A stretch of 64,000 nt of DNA from Woeseiaceae bacterium (GCA_030065915.1 JASJCQ010000004.1:310001-374000); one strand, 5' to 3'. Positions 15,966 through 25,564 are shown, counted from the first letter of the stretch. Program-made: numbers and translations. Notes: generated from the letters alone by a model not told the origin.

Positions 15966-17378
15966 GTGTTTCGATACGTATTTTGTTGGATCCTGTTGCT
16001 GGCCGCCCCGGCCTGGGCGACAGACGACCCCCTGCCCGCGGGCGTCCGCAGCGTGCTCAATGTGCGGGATATACAGGACAATGAGATCAGCCTGTACGTT
16101 GCCGACATTGAGAGCGGCGAGGTCATGCTGGAATGGAACGCCGATGAGCCACGCAACCCGGCCTCGACGATCAAGCTGATTACAACCTTGGTCGGACTCG
16201 ACATCCTGGGCCCGGCGTACACGTGGACGACCGACGTTTATGCGCTGGGCGAGATAGACAATGGCCGCCTCGACGGTGACCTGCTGATCAAGGGACACGG
16301 CGACCCGTTCCTGGTCACCGAACGCGTATGGCAGATGCTGCGCCTGGTTCGCCAGTACGGCATCCAGGACATCGGCGGCGACCTGCTGATCGATGACTCG
16401 TATTTCCAGGTGCCTGACTTTGATCCGGCGGCGTTCGACAACCAGCCGCTGCGGGCCTATAACGTCGGCGCCAATGCCTTGCTGATGAATTTCAAGGTTG
16501 TGCGCTACTGGTTCGAGCCGGATTTCGACAAGAATGCCGTCCGCGTACTCGTGGACCCGCCGCTCGACAACCTCAAAGTCGAGAACAGGTTATCCCTGAA
16601 GCCAGGCAGTTGTCGTGGCTACCAGCGGGGCATCAGTATCAGCGCGAACGAGTCCTTTGACGAGATCGCTCTGTCAGGACGTTTCCCCAGCGGTTGTGAG
16701 CGATATGCGATGGACCGGACCGTGCTGGATCACGCGGAATTCGCCTACGGCCTGTTCTCGTCGCTGTGGCGGGAGCTCGGCGGCCAGTTCGACGGTGATT
16801 GGCGCAGGGCGACGGCACCAGAGGACGCCGAACCTCTGCTCGAGTTTCGATCGCTGCCGCTGGGCAACCAGATCAAGCGCATCAACAAATACAGCAACAA
16901 CGTCATGGCGCGACAGCTGCTGTACACGCTCGCGGCGGAGGACGAGAAGCTGCCGCCGACCGAGGCAGCGGGCCGCCACCTGATCCGGTCGTGGCTCGAG
17001 GAACGCGAACTGGATGGGGAGGGATTCGTGCTCGAAAACGGGGCGGGCCTGTCTCGTGAATCGCGTATCAGCGCCCGGCAATTCGGCCGCATTCTCTCCT
17101 ATGCCTGGAAGCAGCCCTACATGCCGGAGTTTCTTGCATCGATGTCGCTCTCCGGCCTGGACGGCACCGCCCGGCGCCGCTTTAAGGATCCATCCCTGTC
17201 CGGGCTCGCGCACCTGAAGACCGGCTCCCTGGATCACGTTTCCGCCGTTTCCGGGTACATGCAGTCGAAATCCGGCCGACGATTCGCGCTCATCGTCTTG
17301 CAGAATGCTCAGGATATTCATCGCGGCCCGGGTGACGAAGTTCACATCGCGTTGATGAAGTGGCTTAACGAGCAATGA
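15966..17378 (+). CDS. dacB: D-alanyl-D-alanine carboxypeptidase/endopeptidase (PBP4)
   Basis: 470 residues from GTG 15966, chosen because AAGGG sits 5 nt upstream; a GTG at 15960 is also in frame. The signal peptide is MFRYVFCWILLLAAPAWA. Penicillin-binding motifs: SxxK in NPASTIKLITTL, SxN in KYSNNVMAR, and KTG in HLKTGSLDHVS. This is the S13 peptidase family, periplasmic enzymes that trim or cut peptidoglycan cross-bridges. It lies 8 bp after the TVP38 gene and overlaps a longer version of the next gene. Confidence 0.92.
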   Translation: MFRYVFCWILLLAAPAWATDDPLPAGVRSVLNVRDIQDNEISLYVADIESGEVMLEWNADEPRNPASTIKLITTLVGLDILGPAYTWTTDVYALGEIDNGRLDGDLLIKGHGDPFLVTERVWQMLRLVRQYGIQDIGGDLLIDDSYFQVPDFDPAAFDNQPLRAYNVGANALLMNFKVVRYWFEPDFDKNAVRVLVDPPLDNLKVENRLSLKPGSCRGYQRGISISANESFDEIALSGRFPSGCERYAMDRTVLDHAEFAYGLFSSLWRELGGQFDGDWRRATAPEDAEPLLEFRSLPLGNQIKRINKYSNNVMARQLLYTLAAEDEKLPPTEAAGRHLIRSWLEERELDGEGFVLENGAGLSRESRISARQFGRILSYAWKQPYMPEFLASMSLSGLDGTARRRFKDPSLSGLAHLKTGSLDHVSAVSGYMQSKSGRRFALIVLQNAQDIHRGPGDEVHIALMKWLNEQ

Positions 17379-17398
17379 GCTTGGGTTACACTGCGCCG

Positions 17399-17986
17399 AT
17401 GAGATCGATAGCCTTGATACTGCTCGCGCTACCCGCCCTGGCGTCGGCGGAGACGGTGTATGTGACCGACTTGCTGCGACTCGGCCTGCATCAGGCGGAG
17501 GACACCAGTGACCGTGCGTTCCGTACGCTGGAAAGCGGCCAGGAAATGGAAATCCTGTCGAGGACGCGGCTCTACGCACAGGTGCAGCTGCCGGACGGCA
17601 CGCAAGGCTACGTCAAAGCAGCCTACCTCGTGTCAGAAAAGCCAGCGAAGCTGATTGTCGCGGAATCCCAGGCGGCAACGGCACTGGTTCAGCAGGAGCT
17701 GGACGACGTCAAGGCGGCACTTGCTGAGCCGGCGCAGACCATCGATGCGCTGCAATCCGAAGTGGCCGGACTGACGGCGTCGCTGGCCCAGGCGAACACG
17801 GCGCTGGACGACGAAAAAGCGGAACGGCAACGACTGGAGTCGCGCCAGGATCGGTATCGCTACAGCCTGCCGGCGAGTTGGGTGCTCGCCGCCATCATCG
17901 CTTGCCTTATCGGTGGCTTCCTGCTCGGCCTCTGGTGGGTCGACCACCGAAGCCGCAAGCGTCACGGTGGCATCCGCATCTACTAG
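17399..17986 (+). CDS. SH3-domain protein with C-terminal membrane anchor (YgiM-like)
   Basis: 195 residues from ATG 17399 (an upstream ATG at 17375 overlaps dacB but has no signal-peptide logic). The order is a signal peptide (MRSIALILLALPALASA), a bacterial SH3 domain (VYVTDLLRLGLHQ, GQEMEILSRTRLYAQVQLPD, GYVKAAYLV), a long Ala/Glu/Gln coiled coil, then one TM segment (WVLAAIIACLIGGFLLGLWW) and a basic tail. This is the architecture of TIGR04211 proteins. It should be periplasmic and anchored at its C-terminus, perhaps near peptidoglycan. Confidence 0.88.
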   Translation: MRSIALILLALPALASAETVYVTDLLRLGLHQAEDTSDRAFRTLESGQEMEILSRTRLYAQVQLPDGTQGYVKAAYLVSEKPAKLIVAESQAATALVQQELDDVKAALAEPAQTIDALQSEVAGLTASLAQANTALDDEKAERQRLESRQDRYRYSLPASWVLAAIIACLIGGFLLGLWWVDHRSRKRHGGIRIY

Positions 17987-18135
17987 CCCGTTACTTCACG
18001 GCCTCATTCGCCGTGGCACGGCGAGCAAATACCTGCCGGTTATAAGCGGATAAGATTCCGGTCGTTCCCTCGGTCGACCGACCCCGCCTATTGTTGCGCT
18101 CCGAGACACTGACACGATATCCGTCGGAGACCTGA

Positions 18136-19920
18136 ATGAGCGCAACGGCCAGTCCAACGCCGAGTTTTCCTCTCAATGACGCAGAGGCACAGACGGTCCA
18201 GTCCGCGCTGAGCGGGCTCAACGACTCGCAGCTTCTGTGGGTGAGCGGCTACGCCGCCGGGCTCGCGGCGAGGTCGACGGCCCCCGCGGCTGCAGCTCCG
18301 GTCGCCGGTAGCACCTACACGATTCTCTACGGCTCCCAGACGGGCAACGGCGAGGCGATCGCCAAAGCACTGGCTGCCGAGGCGACTCGCCAGGGTTTCG
18401 AGGTTCGACTGGTGAGCATGGCCGACTACAAGCCGGCAAGTCTGAAGCGTGAGTCTGTTGTCAGCTTCATCGTCAGTACGCATGGCGAGGGCGACCCGCC
18501 GGACGATGCGGAACTGCTGCACGAGTTCCTGCTGTCGTCGAAGGCGCCGCAGTTGTCGGATCTGAAGTTCAATGTCCTCGCACTCGGAGACAGCAGCTAC
18601 GTGAATTTTTGCCAGACGGGCCGGGACATCGATACACGGCTTGCCGAGCTGGGCGCCGAGCGACTCGGTCCCATCGTGGAATGCGATGTCGACTACCAGT
18701 CAGACGCGGACGCCTGGTCGGCGGACACGCTAGCGCTGTTGCCCAAGCCCTCGCAGCAAACGCAGGACGTTTCCTACCTGAGGGCCGTACCGGACGCCCC
18801 TGTTTTTGATCGCAAGTCACCGTTTCTCGCCGAGGTCCTGGTCAACCAGAAGATCACCGGGCGAGATTCGACCCGCGACATCCATCACGTCGAGTTGTCG
18901 CTGGCTGGTTCGGGCATCCGCTACGAGCCGGGTGACGCGCTCGCCGTGCTGCCCGTCAATCCGCCGCAACTGGTCAACGAGTTCCTCGATGCGCTCAAGC
19001 TCGACGGCAGTACGACGATCTCGATCGGCGATGAGGACGTGGAACTCAGGAAGTCACTGGATCACCGGCTCGAAATTACGTCGCTGAGTCTCGTGTTTCT
19101 CAAGGCCTGGGCCGAAATTGCGAACAGCGACGAGATTCGGGCGCTGCTCGAGGACTCGGCCAGGGTCGAGCTGGGCCAGTTCGTCGACCAGCACCAGGTC
19201 ATCGACGTCGTTCTCCAGTATCCGGCCAGCGTCGACGCACAGACGTTTGCCGACAGCCTGCGAAAACTGGAGGCACGCTCCTACTCAATCTCATCCGGTT
19301 TTGAAGCCAACCCGGACGAGGTGCACCTGACCGTCGCCGCCGTCCGCTACGAGGCCTTCGGCCGGGAGCACGTCGGCGCGGCGTCCAGTTACCTGGTCGA
19401 TCGCGTCACCGAGGGCGACCAGGTGGCCGTGTACCTGGTGCCCAACTCGCGTTTCCGACTCCCGCAGGATCCGGCCGCGCGCACGATCATGATCGGCCCC
19501 GGAACCGGCGTCGCGCCATTTCGAGCGTTCGTCGAGGAACGCGCCGAATCAGGCGCGAGCGGCGAGAACTGGTTGTTCTTCGGCGCCCGAAACTTCTCGT
19601 CCGATTTCCTGTATCAGCTCGAATGGCACCGCCACCTGAAGCAGGGCAATTTGCAGCGGATGGATGTCGCCTTCTCGCGCGACCAGGCGAGCAAGATCTA
19701 TGTGCAGGATCGCATACGCGACAAGGGCAGCGAGGTCAGTCGCTGGATTGATGAGGGCGCCCACGTCTATGTCTGCGGTGACGCGAAGCGGATGGCAGCC
19801 GACGTGCATGACGCATTGCGCGATGTGCTGGTCAAGCACGGCGGTCTGGACGAAGAGCAGGCAGAGGCCAGGCTCAAGGAACTCCGCCGCAGCGGCCGCT
19901 ACCAGAAGGACGTGTACTGA
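18136..19920 (+). CDS. cysJ: Sulfite reductase [NADPH] flavoprotein alpha-component
   Basis: 594 residues, the usual CysJ length. An N-terminal flavodoxin domain binds FMN (YGSQTGNGEAIAKAL, STHGEGDPPD, GDSSYVNFCQTG). FAD and NADPH domains follow (RSYSISSGFEANPDEVHLTV, GAASSYLV, MIGPGTGVAPFRAFVEER), with the typical C-terminus ending in Val-Tyr. It passes electrons from NADPH to the CysI haemoprotein for the six-electron reduction of sulfite to sulfide in the cytoplasm. It opens the cysJIH operon, with TGATGG linking it to cysI. Confidence 0.95.
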   Translation: MSATASPTPSFPLNDAEAQTVQSALSGLNDSQLLWVSGYAAGLAARSTAPAAAAPVAGSTYTILYGSQTGNGEAIAKALAAEATRQGFEVRLVSMADYKPASLKRESVVSFIVSTHGEGDPPDDAELLHEFLLSSKAPQLSDLKFNVLALGDSSYVNFCQTGRDIDTRLAELGAERLGPIVECDVDYQSDADAWSADTLALLPKPSQQTQDVSYLRAVPDAPVFDRKSPFLAEVLVNQKITGRDSTRDIHHVELSLAGSGIRYEPGDALAVLPVNPPQLVNEFLDALKLDGSTTISIGDEDVELRKSLDHRLEITSLSLVFLKAWAEIANSDEIRALLEDSARVELGQFVDQHQVIDVVLQYPASVDAQTFADSLRKLEARSYSISSGFEANPDEVHLTVAAVRYEAFGREHVGAASSYLVDRVTEGDQVAVYLVPNSRFRLPQDPAARTIMIGPGTGVAPFRAFVEERAESGASGENWLFFGARNFSSDFLYQLEWHRHLKQGNLQRMDVAFSRDQASKIYVQDRIRDKGSEVSRWIDEGAHVYVCGDAKRMAADVHDALRDVLVKHGGLDEEQAEARLKELRRSGRYQKDVY

Positions 19921-21608
19921 TGGCGTTGTCGGACGTCGAACGCATCAAGGCCGCGAGCAGCAATCTTCGCGGCTCAATGATCGAGAGTCTCAACGATCCA
20001 CTGACGGGTGCGCTTGCCGACGACGACACTCAGCTGTCGAAGTTCCACGGTATCTACCAGCAGGACGATCGTGACAGCCGCAGTGAGCGGAAGCGGCAAC
20101 GGCTGGAGCCTGCCTACAGCTTCATGATCCGGGCCCGGGTGCCGGGTGGGCTGTGCACGCCGGCGCAGTGGCTGAACATGGACCGCATCGCGACCGAGTT
20201 CGCCAATCAGTCCATTCGGTTGACGACGCGCCAGGCGTTTCAGCTGCATGGCGTTATCAAACGCGACCTGAAGGAGACGGTCGCCGCGATCAACGAAGAG
20301 ATGATGGATACGCTGGCCGCCTGCGGTGACGTCAATCGAAACGTCATGGCGCCGACGCTGTCGGGACTGACGGACGTTCATGCCGAGGTGCAGAGGCACG
20401 CGAAAGAACTGAGTGATCACCTGACGCCGGCGACGCGTGCGTATCACGAGATCTGGCTCGACGGCGAGAAGCTCGACACTCGCGAAGATGAGCCAATCTA
20501 CGGCGATACCTACCTGCCGCGGAAATTCAAAACGGCCTTTGTCGTCCCGCCGCAGAATGACACCGACGTGTTTGCCCAGGACTTGGGCTTCATCGCGATC
20601 GTCGAGCAGGGCCGACTCGTGGGCTACAACGTGACGGTCGGCGGTGGCATGGGGATGTCCCATGGCGAACCGGCGACCTACCCGCGACTCGGCAGCGTGC
20701 TCGGGTTCTGTTCGACCGGAGACTTCTTGCAGGTTGCAGAAGCTGTCGTAACGACACAACGAGACTTCGGTGACCGGACGAACCGCAAGCACGCACGGCT
20801 CAAGTACACCATCGACGATCGCGGCGTGGACTGGTTTCGCGATGAGGTCGAGTCGCGCTGCGGATTCGCGCTGGAAGCTCCGCGAGCGTACGCCTTTACC
20901 GGCAACGGCGATGCCTACGGGTGGCAGCGCGGTGATGACGGCCGCTGGCACTACCTGCTGTTCGTCGAGAACGGCCGCGTCTCTGACAAAGGGGACGCGA
21001 GGCTCAAAAGCGGCCTCCGGTCCATCGCGGAGGTGCACAAGGGTGAGTTTCGGCTGACGCCGAATCAGAATATCGCGATCAGCAACGTGGCCGATGCCGA
21101 TCGATCGTCGATTGAGGCGCTACTCGAGCAGCACGGTATCGAAAACTCGAACCAGGCGAGTACGCTGCGCCGCCACTCGATGGCCTGCGTTGCCTTTCCA
21201 ACCTGCGGACTGGCGATGGCAGAGAGCGAGCGCTACCTGCCGTCGCTCGTCGACAAGCTCGAGGCCATGCTCGCCAATGCCGGACTGGACGACGACGCCA
21301 TCACGATACGCATGACCGGCTGCCCCAACGGCTGCGCTCGTCCCTATATTGCGGAGATCGGCCTGGTCGGCAAAGGACCGGGCCGCTACAACCTTTATCT
21401 CGGGGCGGCGTTTGCCGGGGAGCGTCTCGGCCGACTGTATCGCGAGAACATCAACGAGGCCGAACTGCTCGAGGCTCTGCAACCGCTGTTCTCGCAGTAC
21501 GCCAAGGCGCGCGAAGTCGACGAGCGATTCGGTGACTTCTGCGTTCGGACCGGAATCATACGCGCCGTCAGCGAAGGCAGGGACTTTCATGAGGAGGTGC
21601 AATCGTGA
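19920..21608 (+). CDS. cysI: Sulfite reductase [NADPH] hemoprotein beta-component
   Basis: 562 residues. ATG 19920 overlaps the cysJ stop. Substrate-side motifs include RLTTRQAFQLHGVIK, NRNVMAPTLSG and LPRKFKTAFVVPPQNDTDV. The [4Fe-4S]-sirohaem ligands are in AFPTCGLAMAESER (preceded by a Cys in ACV) and TGCPNGCARPY, the four-cysteine pattern of sulfite reductase. It reduces sulfite to sulfide with CysJ. Sirohaem is supplied by cysG at 25761. Confidence 0.95.
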   Translation: MALSDVERIKAASSNLRGSMIESLNDPLTGALADDDTQLSKFHGIYQQDDRDSRSERKRQRLEPAYSFMIRARVPGGLCTPAQWLNMDRIATEFANQSIRLTTRQAFQLHGVIKRDLKETVAAINEEMMDTLAACGDVNRNVMAPTLSGLTDVHAEVQRHAKELSDHLTPATRAYHEIWLDGEKLDTREDEPIYGDTYLPRKFKTAFVVPPQNDTDVFAQDLGFIAIVEQGRLVGYNVTVGGGMGMSHGEPATYPRLGSVLGFCSTGDFLQVAEAVVTTQRDFGDRTNRKHARLKYTIDDRGVDWFRDEVESRCGFALEAPRAYAFTGNGDAYGWQRGDDGRWHYLLFVENGRVSDKGDARLKSGLRSIAEVHKGEFRLTPNQNIAISNVADADRSSIEALLEQHGIENSNQASTLRRHSMACVAFPTCGLAMAESERYLPSLVDKLEAMLANAGLDDDAITIRMTGCPNGCARPYIAEIGLVGKGPGRYNLYLGAAFAGERLGRLYRENINEAELLEALQPLFSQYAKAREVDERFGDFCVRTGIIRAVSEGRDFHEEVQS

Positions 21609-22339
21609 ACGAACTAGGCCCGGAACGTAGCCGGGGAGCGGCTCGAACATTCTGCGAGTCGACGCTGGCCGCGATGACCGCGGAAGACAGGATTGCCTGG
21701 GCGCTTGAGACCCTGCCGGGTCAGCACATCGTCTCGTCGAGTTTCGGCGCGCAGTCTGCGCTGATGTTGCACCTGGTGACGCGCGCAAAGCCGGGCATCC
21801 CGGTCGTCCTGATCGACACCGGCTACCTGTTCCCGGAAACCTATCAGTACATCGATCAACTGACCGAGCAGTTGTCCTTGAACCTCAAGGTCTTCTCGTC
21901 CTCTCGATCGCCCGCCTGGCAGGAGGCCCGGGAAGGTCGTCGCTGGGAACAGGGCGTGGACGGTATCAGCGCCTATAACCACGAGAACAAGGTGCAGCCG
22001 ATGGAACGTGCCTTGCAGGAGCTCGATGTCTCGACGTGGTTTGCAGGCTTGAGACGCAGCCAGTCGAGCTCCCGCGGTCGCACACCGCTGATCGAGTCAT
22101 CCGGCGAGCAGTGGAAGGTGCATCCCGTGGTTGACTGGTCCGATCGCGACGTCTATCGCTACATGAAGCAACATCGCCTGCCTTATCACCCGCTGTGGGA
22201 GAAGGGTTTCGTGTCCATCGGCGACACGCACACGACACGTTCGCTGAACGATGTCAGCTCAACCGAAGAGCTTCGGTTCTTCGGACTTACGCGAGAGTGC
22301 GGGCTGCACGAGATGTCTTTCGGCAAGTCCGGGTCGTAG
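21605..22339 (+). CDS. cysH: Phosphoadenylyl-sulfate (PAPS) reductase
   Basis: 244 residues from GTG 21605, overlapping cysI by 4 nt (GTGA). P-loop-like SSSFGAQSALMLHL, substrate motifs LIDTGYLFPETYQY and WFAGLRRSQSSSRG, and the catalytic Cys in RECGLHE near the C-terminus. The Cys-Cys and CxxC iron-sulfur ligands of APS reductases are absent, so it should use PAPS with thioredoxin or glutaredoxin to make sulfite. This means that a CysC/CysND pathway should exist elsewhere in the genome. Confidence 0.94.
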   Translation: MNELGPERSRGAARTFCESTLAAMTAEDRIAWALETLPGQHIVSSSFGAQSALMLHLVTRAKPGIPVVLIDTGYLFPETYQYIDQLTEQLSLNLKVFSSSRSPAWQEAREGRRWEQGVDGISAYNHENKVQPMERALQELDVSTWFAGLRRSQSSSRGRTPLIESSGEQWKVHPVVDWSDRDVYRYMKQHRLPYHPLWEKGFVSIGDTHTTRSLNDVSSTEELRFFGLTRECGLHEMSFGKSGS

Positions 22340-22455
22340 CAGCCTGCAAACGGGTCTTGCGGGACTTACACATGCGGTGGAAAGTCGGTTAAGGTCACTG
22401 TCGAGAGCGATCGCCACAGAGTCGCCAAGCCGGACAATAACGGAGAGAGGAAGAG

Positions 22456-22719
22456 ATGACTGACGACAAGAAGCCGGAGACATCAGAGACCGAGCCCACC
22501 GCGGAAACAACCACTGATACGTCAGGCGGCGAGAGCACCGAGAGCAACAATCAATCCGGCCCGACGTTTACCCAGAGTCCCGACCCACTGGCCGGCGTGA
22601 AGAAGAGCGCGAACGACGTGCTGGACAGCATGGAAGGCAAGACCGTGTCGATGAAAGTCTATGTGGGCTCGATCATCGGCGTCATCTTGCTGATGATGCT
22701 GGCTCGCTGCGGCGGGTAA
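22456..22719 (+). CDS. Small tail-anchored hypothetical membrane protein
   Basis: 87 residues. The N-terminal half is low-complexity and acidic/polar (Thr, Glu, Ser, Asn), followed by FTQSPDPLAGVKKSAND and one C-terminal hydrophobic helix (VYVGSIIGVILLMMLAR). GGAGAGAGGAAGAG precedes the ATG, a strong ribosome site. It sits 116 bp after cysH; whether it belongs to that operon is unclear. Function unknown. Confidence 0.7.
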   Translation: MTDDKKPETSETEPTAETTTDTSGGESTESNNQSGPTFTQSPDPLAGVKKSANDVLDSMEGKTVSMKVYVGSIIGVILLMMLARCGG

Positions 22720-22788
22720 CGGGCATACGACGCGCACGCCTCGGGACTGCGTGTCCTGACATACCAGGCGGGTTGCAAAAGAAGCGCT

Positions 22789-23232
22789 TCAGGCCCGCTC
22801 GTCTTTCGGCGATGCCAGGCAGATATGCGAGGTAATGCTGTTCACGTTGGGCATCTCGCCCAGGACGTTGGCGTGAAAGTTCTTGTACGCTGCCAGATCA
22901 GCGACTTCGACTCGTAGCAGGTACTCGATCGATCCTGTGACGTTGTGACATTCCCGGACCTCCGGGGCCGCGAGCACCGCCCGTTCAAACGCCGCGGCGG
23001 ACGCGTGGCTCTGGTTACTGAGCCCGACCGAGACAAAAATCGTGAACCCGCCGCCCATGGCCGCCCGATCGAGGATCGCCCGGTAGCCCTTGATGATGCC
23101 GCGAGATTCCATGGCCTGGACGCGGCGCAGGCAAGCCGAAGGTGACAGCCCCACGCGTTCCGCCAGCAGTGCATTACTGATCCTCGCGTCGCCGTCCAGG
23201 ATCTGCAATATATGAGAGTCAATACGGTCCAT
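22789..23232 (-). CDS. Lrp/AsnC-family transcriptional regulator
   Basis: 147 residues: an N-terminal winged helix-turn-helix (DRIDSHILQILDGDARISNA, LAERVGLSPSACLRRVQAME) and a C-terminal RAM domain (VLAAPEVRECHNVTGSIEYL, with the Gly-x-x-D/E-Tyr pattern). It is divergent from the indoleamine dioxygenase gene with a 112-bp A/T-rich gap containing a palindrome, so it most likely controls that gene in response to tryptophan or a kynurenine, as KynR-type Lrp proteins do. That assignment is inference from position. Confidence 0.9.
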   Translation of the reverse strand: MDRIDSHILQILDGDARISNALLAERVGLSPSACLRRVQAMESRGIIKGYRAILDRAAMGGGFTIFVSVGLSNQSHASAAAFERAVLAAPEVRECHNVTGSIEYLLRVEVADLAAYKNFHANVLGEMPNVNSITSHICLASPKDERA

Positions 23233-23256
23233 AACGTAATAATATTGTGTAAACGA

Positions 23257-23277
23257 CTATTTATAGAACATAAATAG
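23257..23277. promoter_or_regulatory. Palindrome, candidate Lrp-type operator
   Basis: CTATTTA and TAAATAG are a perfect 7-bp inverted repeat around a 7-bp spacer, in the A/T-rich gap between the divergent Lrp and dioxygenase genes. Length, A/T content and position fit an Lrp-family site. -10-like sequences (TAATAT, TATAGA) occur around it. Confidence 0.5.
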
Positions 23278-23344
23278 CAGAAAAATTGCTGACACGCACA
23301 ACTATCATGTGACCATCCCGCACGATTTACCTGGAGAGATGGTC

Positions 23345-24514
23345 ATGCAACTTCGCCCGCTCGAGTCCTATGATGTTTCCCCCGAACGGGGTTTCTTGTG
23401 CAAGTACGATCCGGCGCGCGTCGCGCTGCCCGATATCCTGCAGCCGGTCCGGTCGTTGTCGTTGTCATTGCCGGAGCGCATTGTCGCCGGTCGCGCACGA
23501 CGTGATATCGAGTCGCTTGAACCCGTATCGCTGAAAGCTCTGAATGAACTGCACGACGACGCCGTTCTGCGAACAGCGCTCGTTCACTACTCGTTTCTGG
23601 CGCAGGCCTACGTCTGGTGCGAGAACACGGTGCCGACGTCACTCCCCGCGACTGTCGCCCGTCCCATGTGGCTGCTGGCGGACCGCCTGGGCCAGCCGCC
23701 AATCCTGACCTACTCCCAGTACGTGCTGGACAACTGGTCGCTGATCGACAAACCGGGGCCGATCGACCTTGGCAACATCACGATGCCCCAGCACTTCGTG
23801 GGCGGGATGGATGAGTCCTGGTTTGTGCTGATCCACGTCGGCATCGAGGCAGAGGCCGGCCGTATGCTCGGACGCATCCCCGACGCTATCAGTTCGGCGA
23901 ATGATGAGGATACGCAGGCGTTGACGCATCAGCTCGACGAGATGATCGGGGTATGGGGTCGAATGCAGGACGTATTCAATCGCATGCCGGAACGTTGCGA
24001 TCCGTACATGTACTTTCAGCGGGTCCGACCGTGGATTCACGGCTGGAGAGATAATCCGGCTCTGCCGAACGGCATTCTCTATGAAGGTGTCGAAGAGGCG
24101 TTGGGCAAGCCGCAGTCCTTTCGCGGACAGACCGGTTCACAGTCGTCGATCGTGCCGGTCATGGACGCCTTCCTGAGCGTCGGACATGGTCTCGACCCGC
24201 TGCGAGGTTATCTCGATGAATTGCACATTTACCGGTTGCCAAAGCATCGGGAGTTCATCGACGAGGTGCGGGCGGCGAGCACCGTTCGCGAGGCTGTCAA
24301 GCGGGCGGCCGACCCGTCTCTGACCGAGGCCTACAATGAATGCCTGGAGGCGCTGACGCGCTTTCGCACACGCCATCTCGAGTACGCGGCGAGCTATATC
24401 GCGAAGCAATCGCGGGCGGGTGCTGGCAACGCGCCGGACGTCGGAACCGGCGGTACGCCGTTCATGAAGTACCTCAAGAAGCACCGCGACGAAGCTGACG
24501 CTCACCGACTGTAG
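23345..24514 (+). CDS. Indoleamine 2,3-dioxygenase family protein
   Basis: 389 residues from ATG 23345, preceded by GGAGAG. Hallmarks of the IDO family: WFVLIHVGIEAEAG, PERCDPYMYFQRVRPWI, FRGQTGSQSSIVPVMDAFL, a haem-side FRTRHLEYAASYI and GTGGTPFMKYLKKHRDE. Haem proteins of this family open the indole ring of L-tryptophan to N-formylkynurenine, the first step of the kynurenine route. No other kyn genes are adjacent. It is divergent from an Lrp regulator. Confidence 0.92.
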   Translation: MQLRPLESYDVSPERGFLCKYDPARVALPDILQPVRSLSLSLPERIVAGRARRDIESLEPVSLKALNELHDDAVLRTALVHYSFLAQAYVWCENTVPTSLPATVARPMWLLADRLGQPPILTYSQYVLDNWSLIDKPGPIDLGNITMPQHFVGGMDESWFVLIHVGIEAEAGRMLGRIPDAISSANDEDTQALTHQLDEMIGVWGRMQDVFNRMPERCDPYMYFQRVRPWIHGWRDNPALPNGILYEGVEEALGKPQSFRGQTGSQSSIVPVMDAFLSVGHGLDPLRGYLDELHIYRLPKHREFIDEVRAASTVREAVKRAADPSLTEAYNECLEALTRFRTRHLEYAASYIAKQSRAGAGNAPDVGTGGTPFMKYLKKHRDEADAHRL

Positions 24515-24553
24515 TCGTCCGTCGCGCCAGCGATGGCGCCGCGCAGGCTGCCG

Positions 24554-25564
24554 TCAGGCGGCGGCAGTGACGCCGTCGCTGCATCCGCTGCGCATCGGCA
24601 GTTCGGCGTCGGCGAATAGCGTGTCTACATCTGCCTGGTTGCGGGCTTCGATCGTCTGCTCCAGGTCTCGATCGCTCACGTGCGGCGCGAACAGCTTGAT
24701 GAAATCGGCCATGTAACGCCTGAGTACCGCATCTCGGCGGAACCCGATCCAGGTCGTACTTCTCGGAAACAGGCCGGTCGCATCGATTGACGTCAGGTCC
24801 TTTCGGTCGGCGCAGTCGTCCGCCATGCTGGCGACAATGCCTACACCCATGCCCATCTTCACGTAGGTCTTGATGACGTCGGCGTCGCGAGCCGTGAAAA
24901 CGACGTCGGGTTCCAGTCCCTCGTCGGCGAACGCACGCTTGAGTGAGGATTCGCCGCCGAAGCTGAAGACGTAGGTGACCAGCGGATGCTCGGCGAGATC
25001 GTGCAGCGTGATCTTCCTGTCGATCTTGGTCAGCTCATGGTCATTGGGCACGACAATGGTCCGTTCCCAGTGGTAACTCGGTACGAGCAGCAGTTCATCG
25101 AACAATTCCCGTGAGCCTGTCGCGATCGCGAAATCGATCTTGTTCGAGGCGATCATGTCTGCGATCTGCTCGGAGGTTCCCTGGTGCAGGTTCAGGCTGA
25201 CGCGCGGGTAACGTTTGCGAAACTCCGCGACGATATCCGGCAACACGTAGCGGGCCTGGGTATGCGTCGTCGCGATAGACAACGAGCCTTCTTCCTCCTC
25301 GAAAAAGTCGGACGCGAGGCTCCTGATATTGTCGACCTCCTGCATAATGACCCTGGCACGGTCGATCACTTTGAGACCGGCCGGCGTTATGCCGTCGAGG
25401 CTCTTGCCCTTGCGAACGAACAACTGCAGGCCAAGCTCTTCTTCCAGCAGCTTCAGCTGCTTGCTCACACCGGGTTGGGATGTGTACATCCGCTCAGCCG
25501 CCGCCGTTATGTTCAGCCCGTTATCGACAATCGCCAGCAGATACTTCAGTTGTTGTAGTTTCAT
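24554..25564 (-). CDS. cysB: LysR-type regulator of sulfur assimilation
   Basis: 336 residues. The N-terminal HTH is MKLQQLKYLLAIVDNGLNIT, then AAERMYTSQPGVSKQLKLLE, very close to CysB. The effector domain shows TTHTQARYVLPDIVAEFRKR, LHQGTSEQIADMI and DADVIKTYVKMGMGVGIVA. CysB activates cys genes with N-acetylserine as inducer. It is divergent from cysG and flanked by cysJIH and cysK, which supports the assignment over the paralogue Cbl. Confidence 0.92.
   Translation of the reverse strand: MKLQQLKYLLAIVDNGLNITAAAERMYTSQPGVSKQLKLLEEELGLQLFVRKGKSLDGITPAGLKVIDRARVIMQEVDNIRSLASDFFEEEEGSLSIATTHTQARYVLPDIVAEFRKRYPRVSLNLHQGTSEQIADMIASNKIDFAIATGSRELFDELLLVPSYHWERTIVVPNDHELTKIDRKITLHDLAEHPLVTYVFSFGGESSLKRAFADEGLEPDVVFTARDADVIKTYVKMGMGVGIVASMADDCADRKDLTSIDATGLFPRSTTWIGFRRDAVLRRYMADFIKLFAPHVSDRDLEQTIEARNQADVDTLFADAELPMRSGCSDGVTAAA

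Noticed and set aside
19974-21038. A 354-codon minus-strand frame inside cysI
   Set aside because: It is antisense to an enzyme with all metal-ligand motifs and has no recognisable domain or ribosome site.
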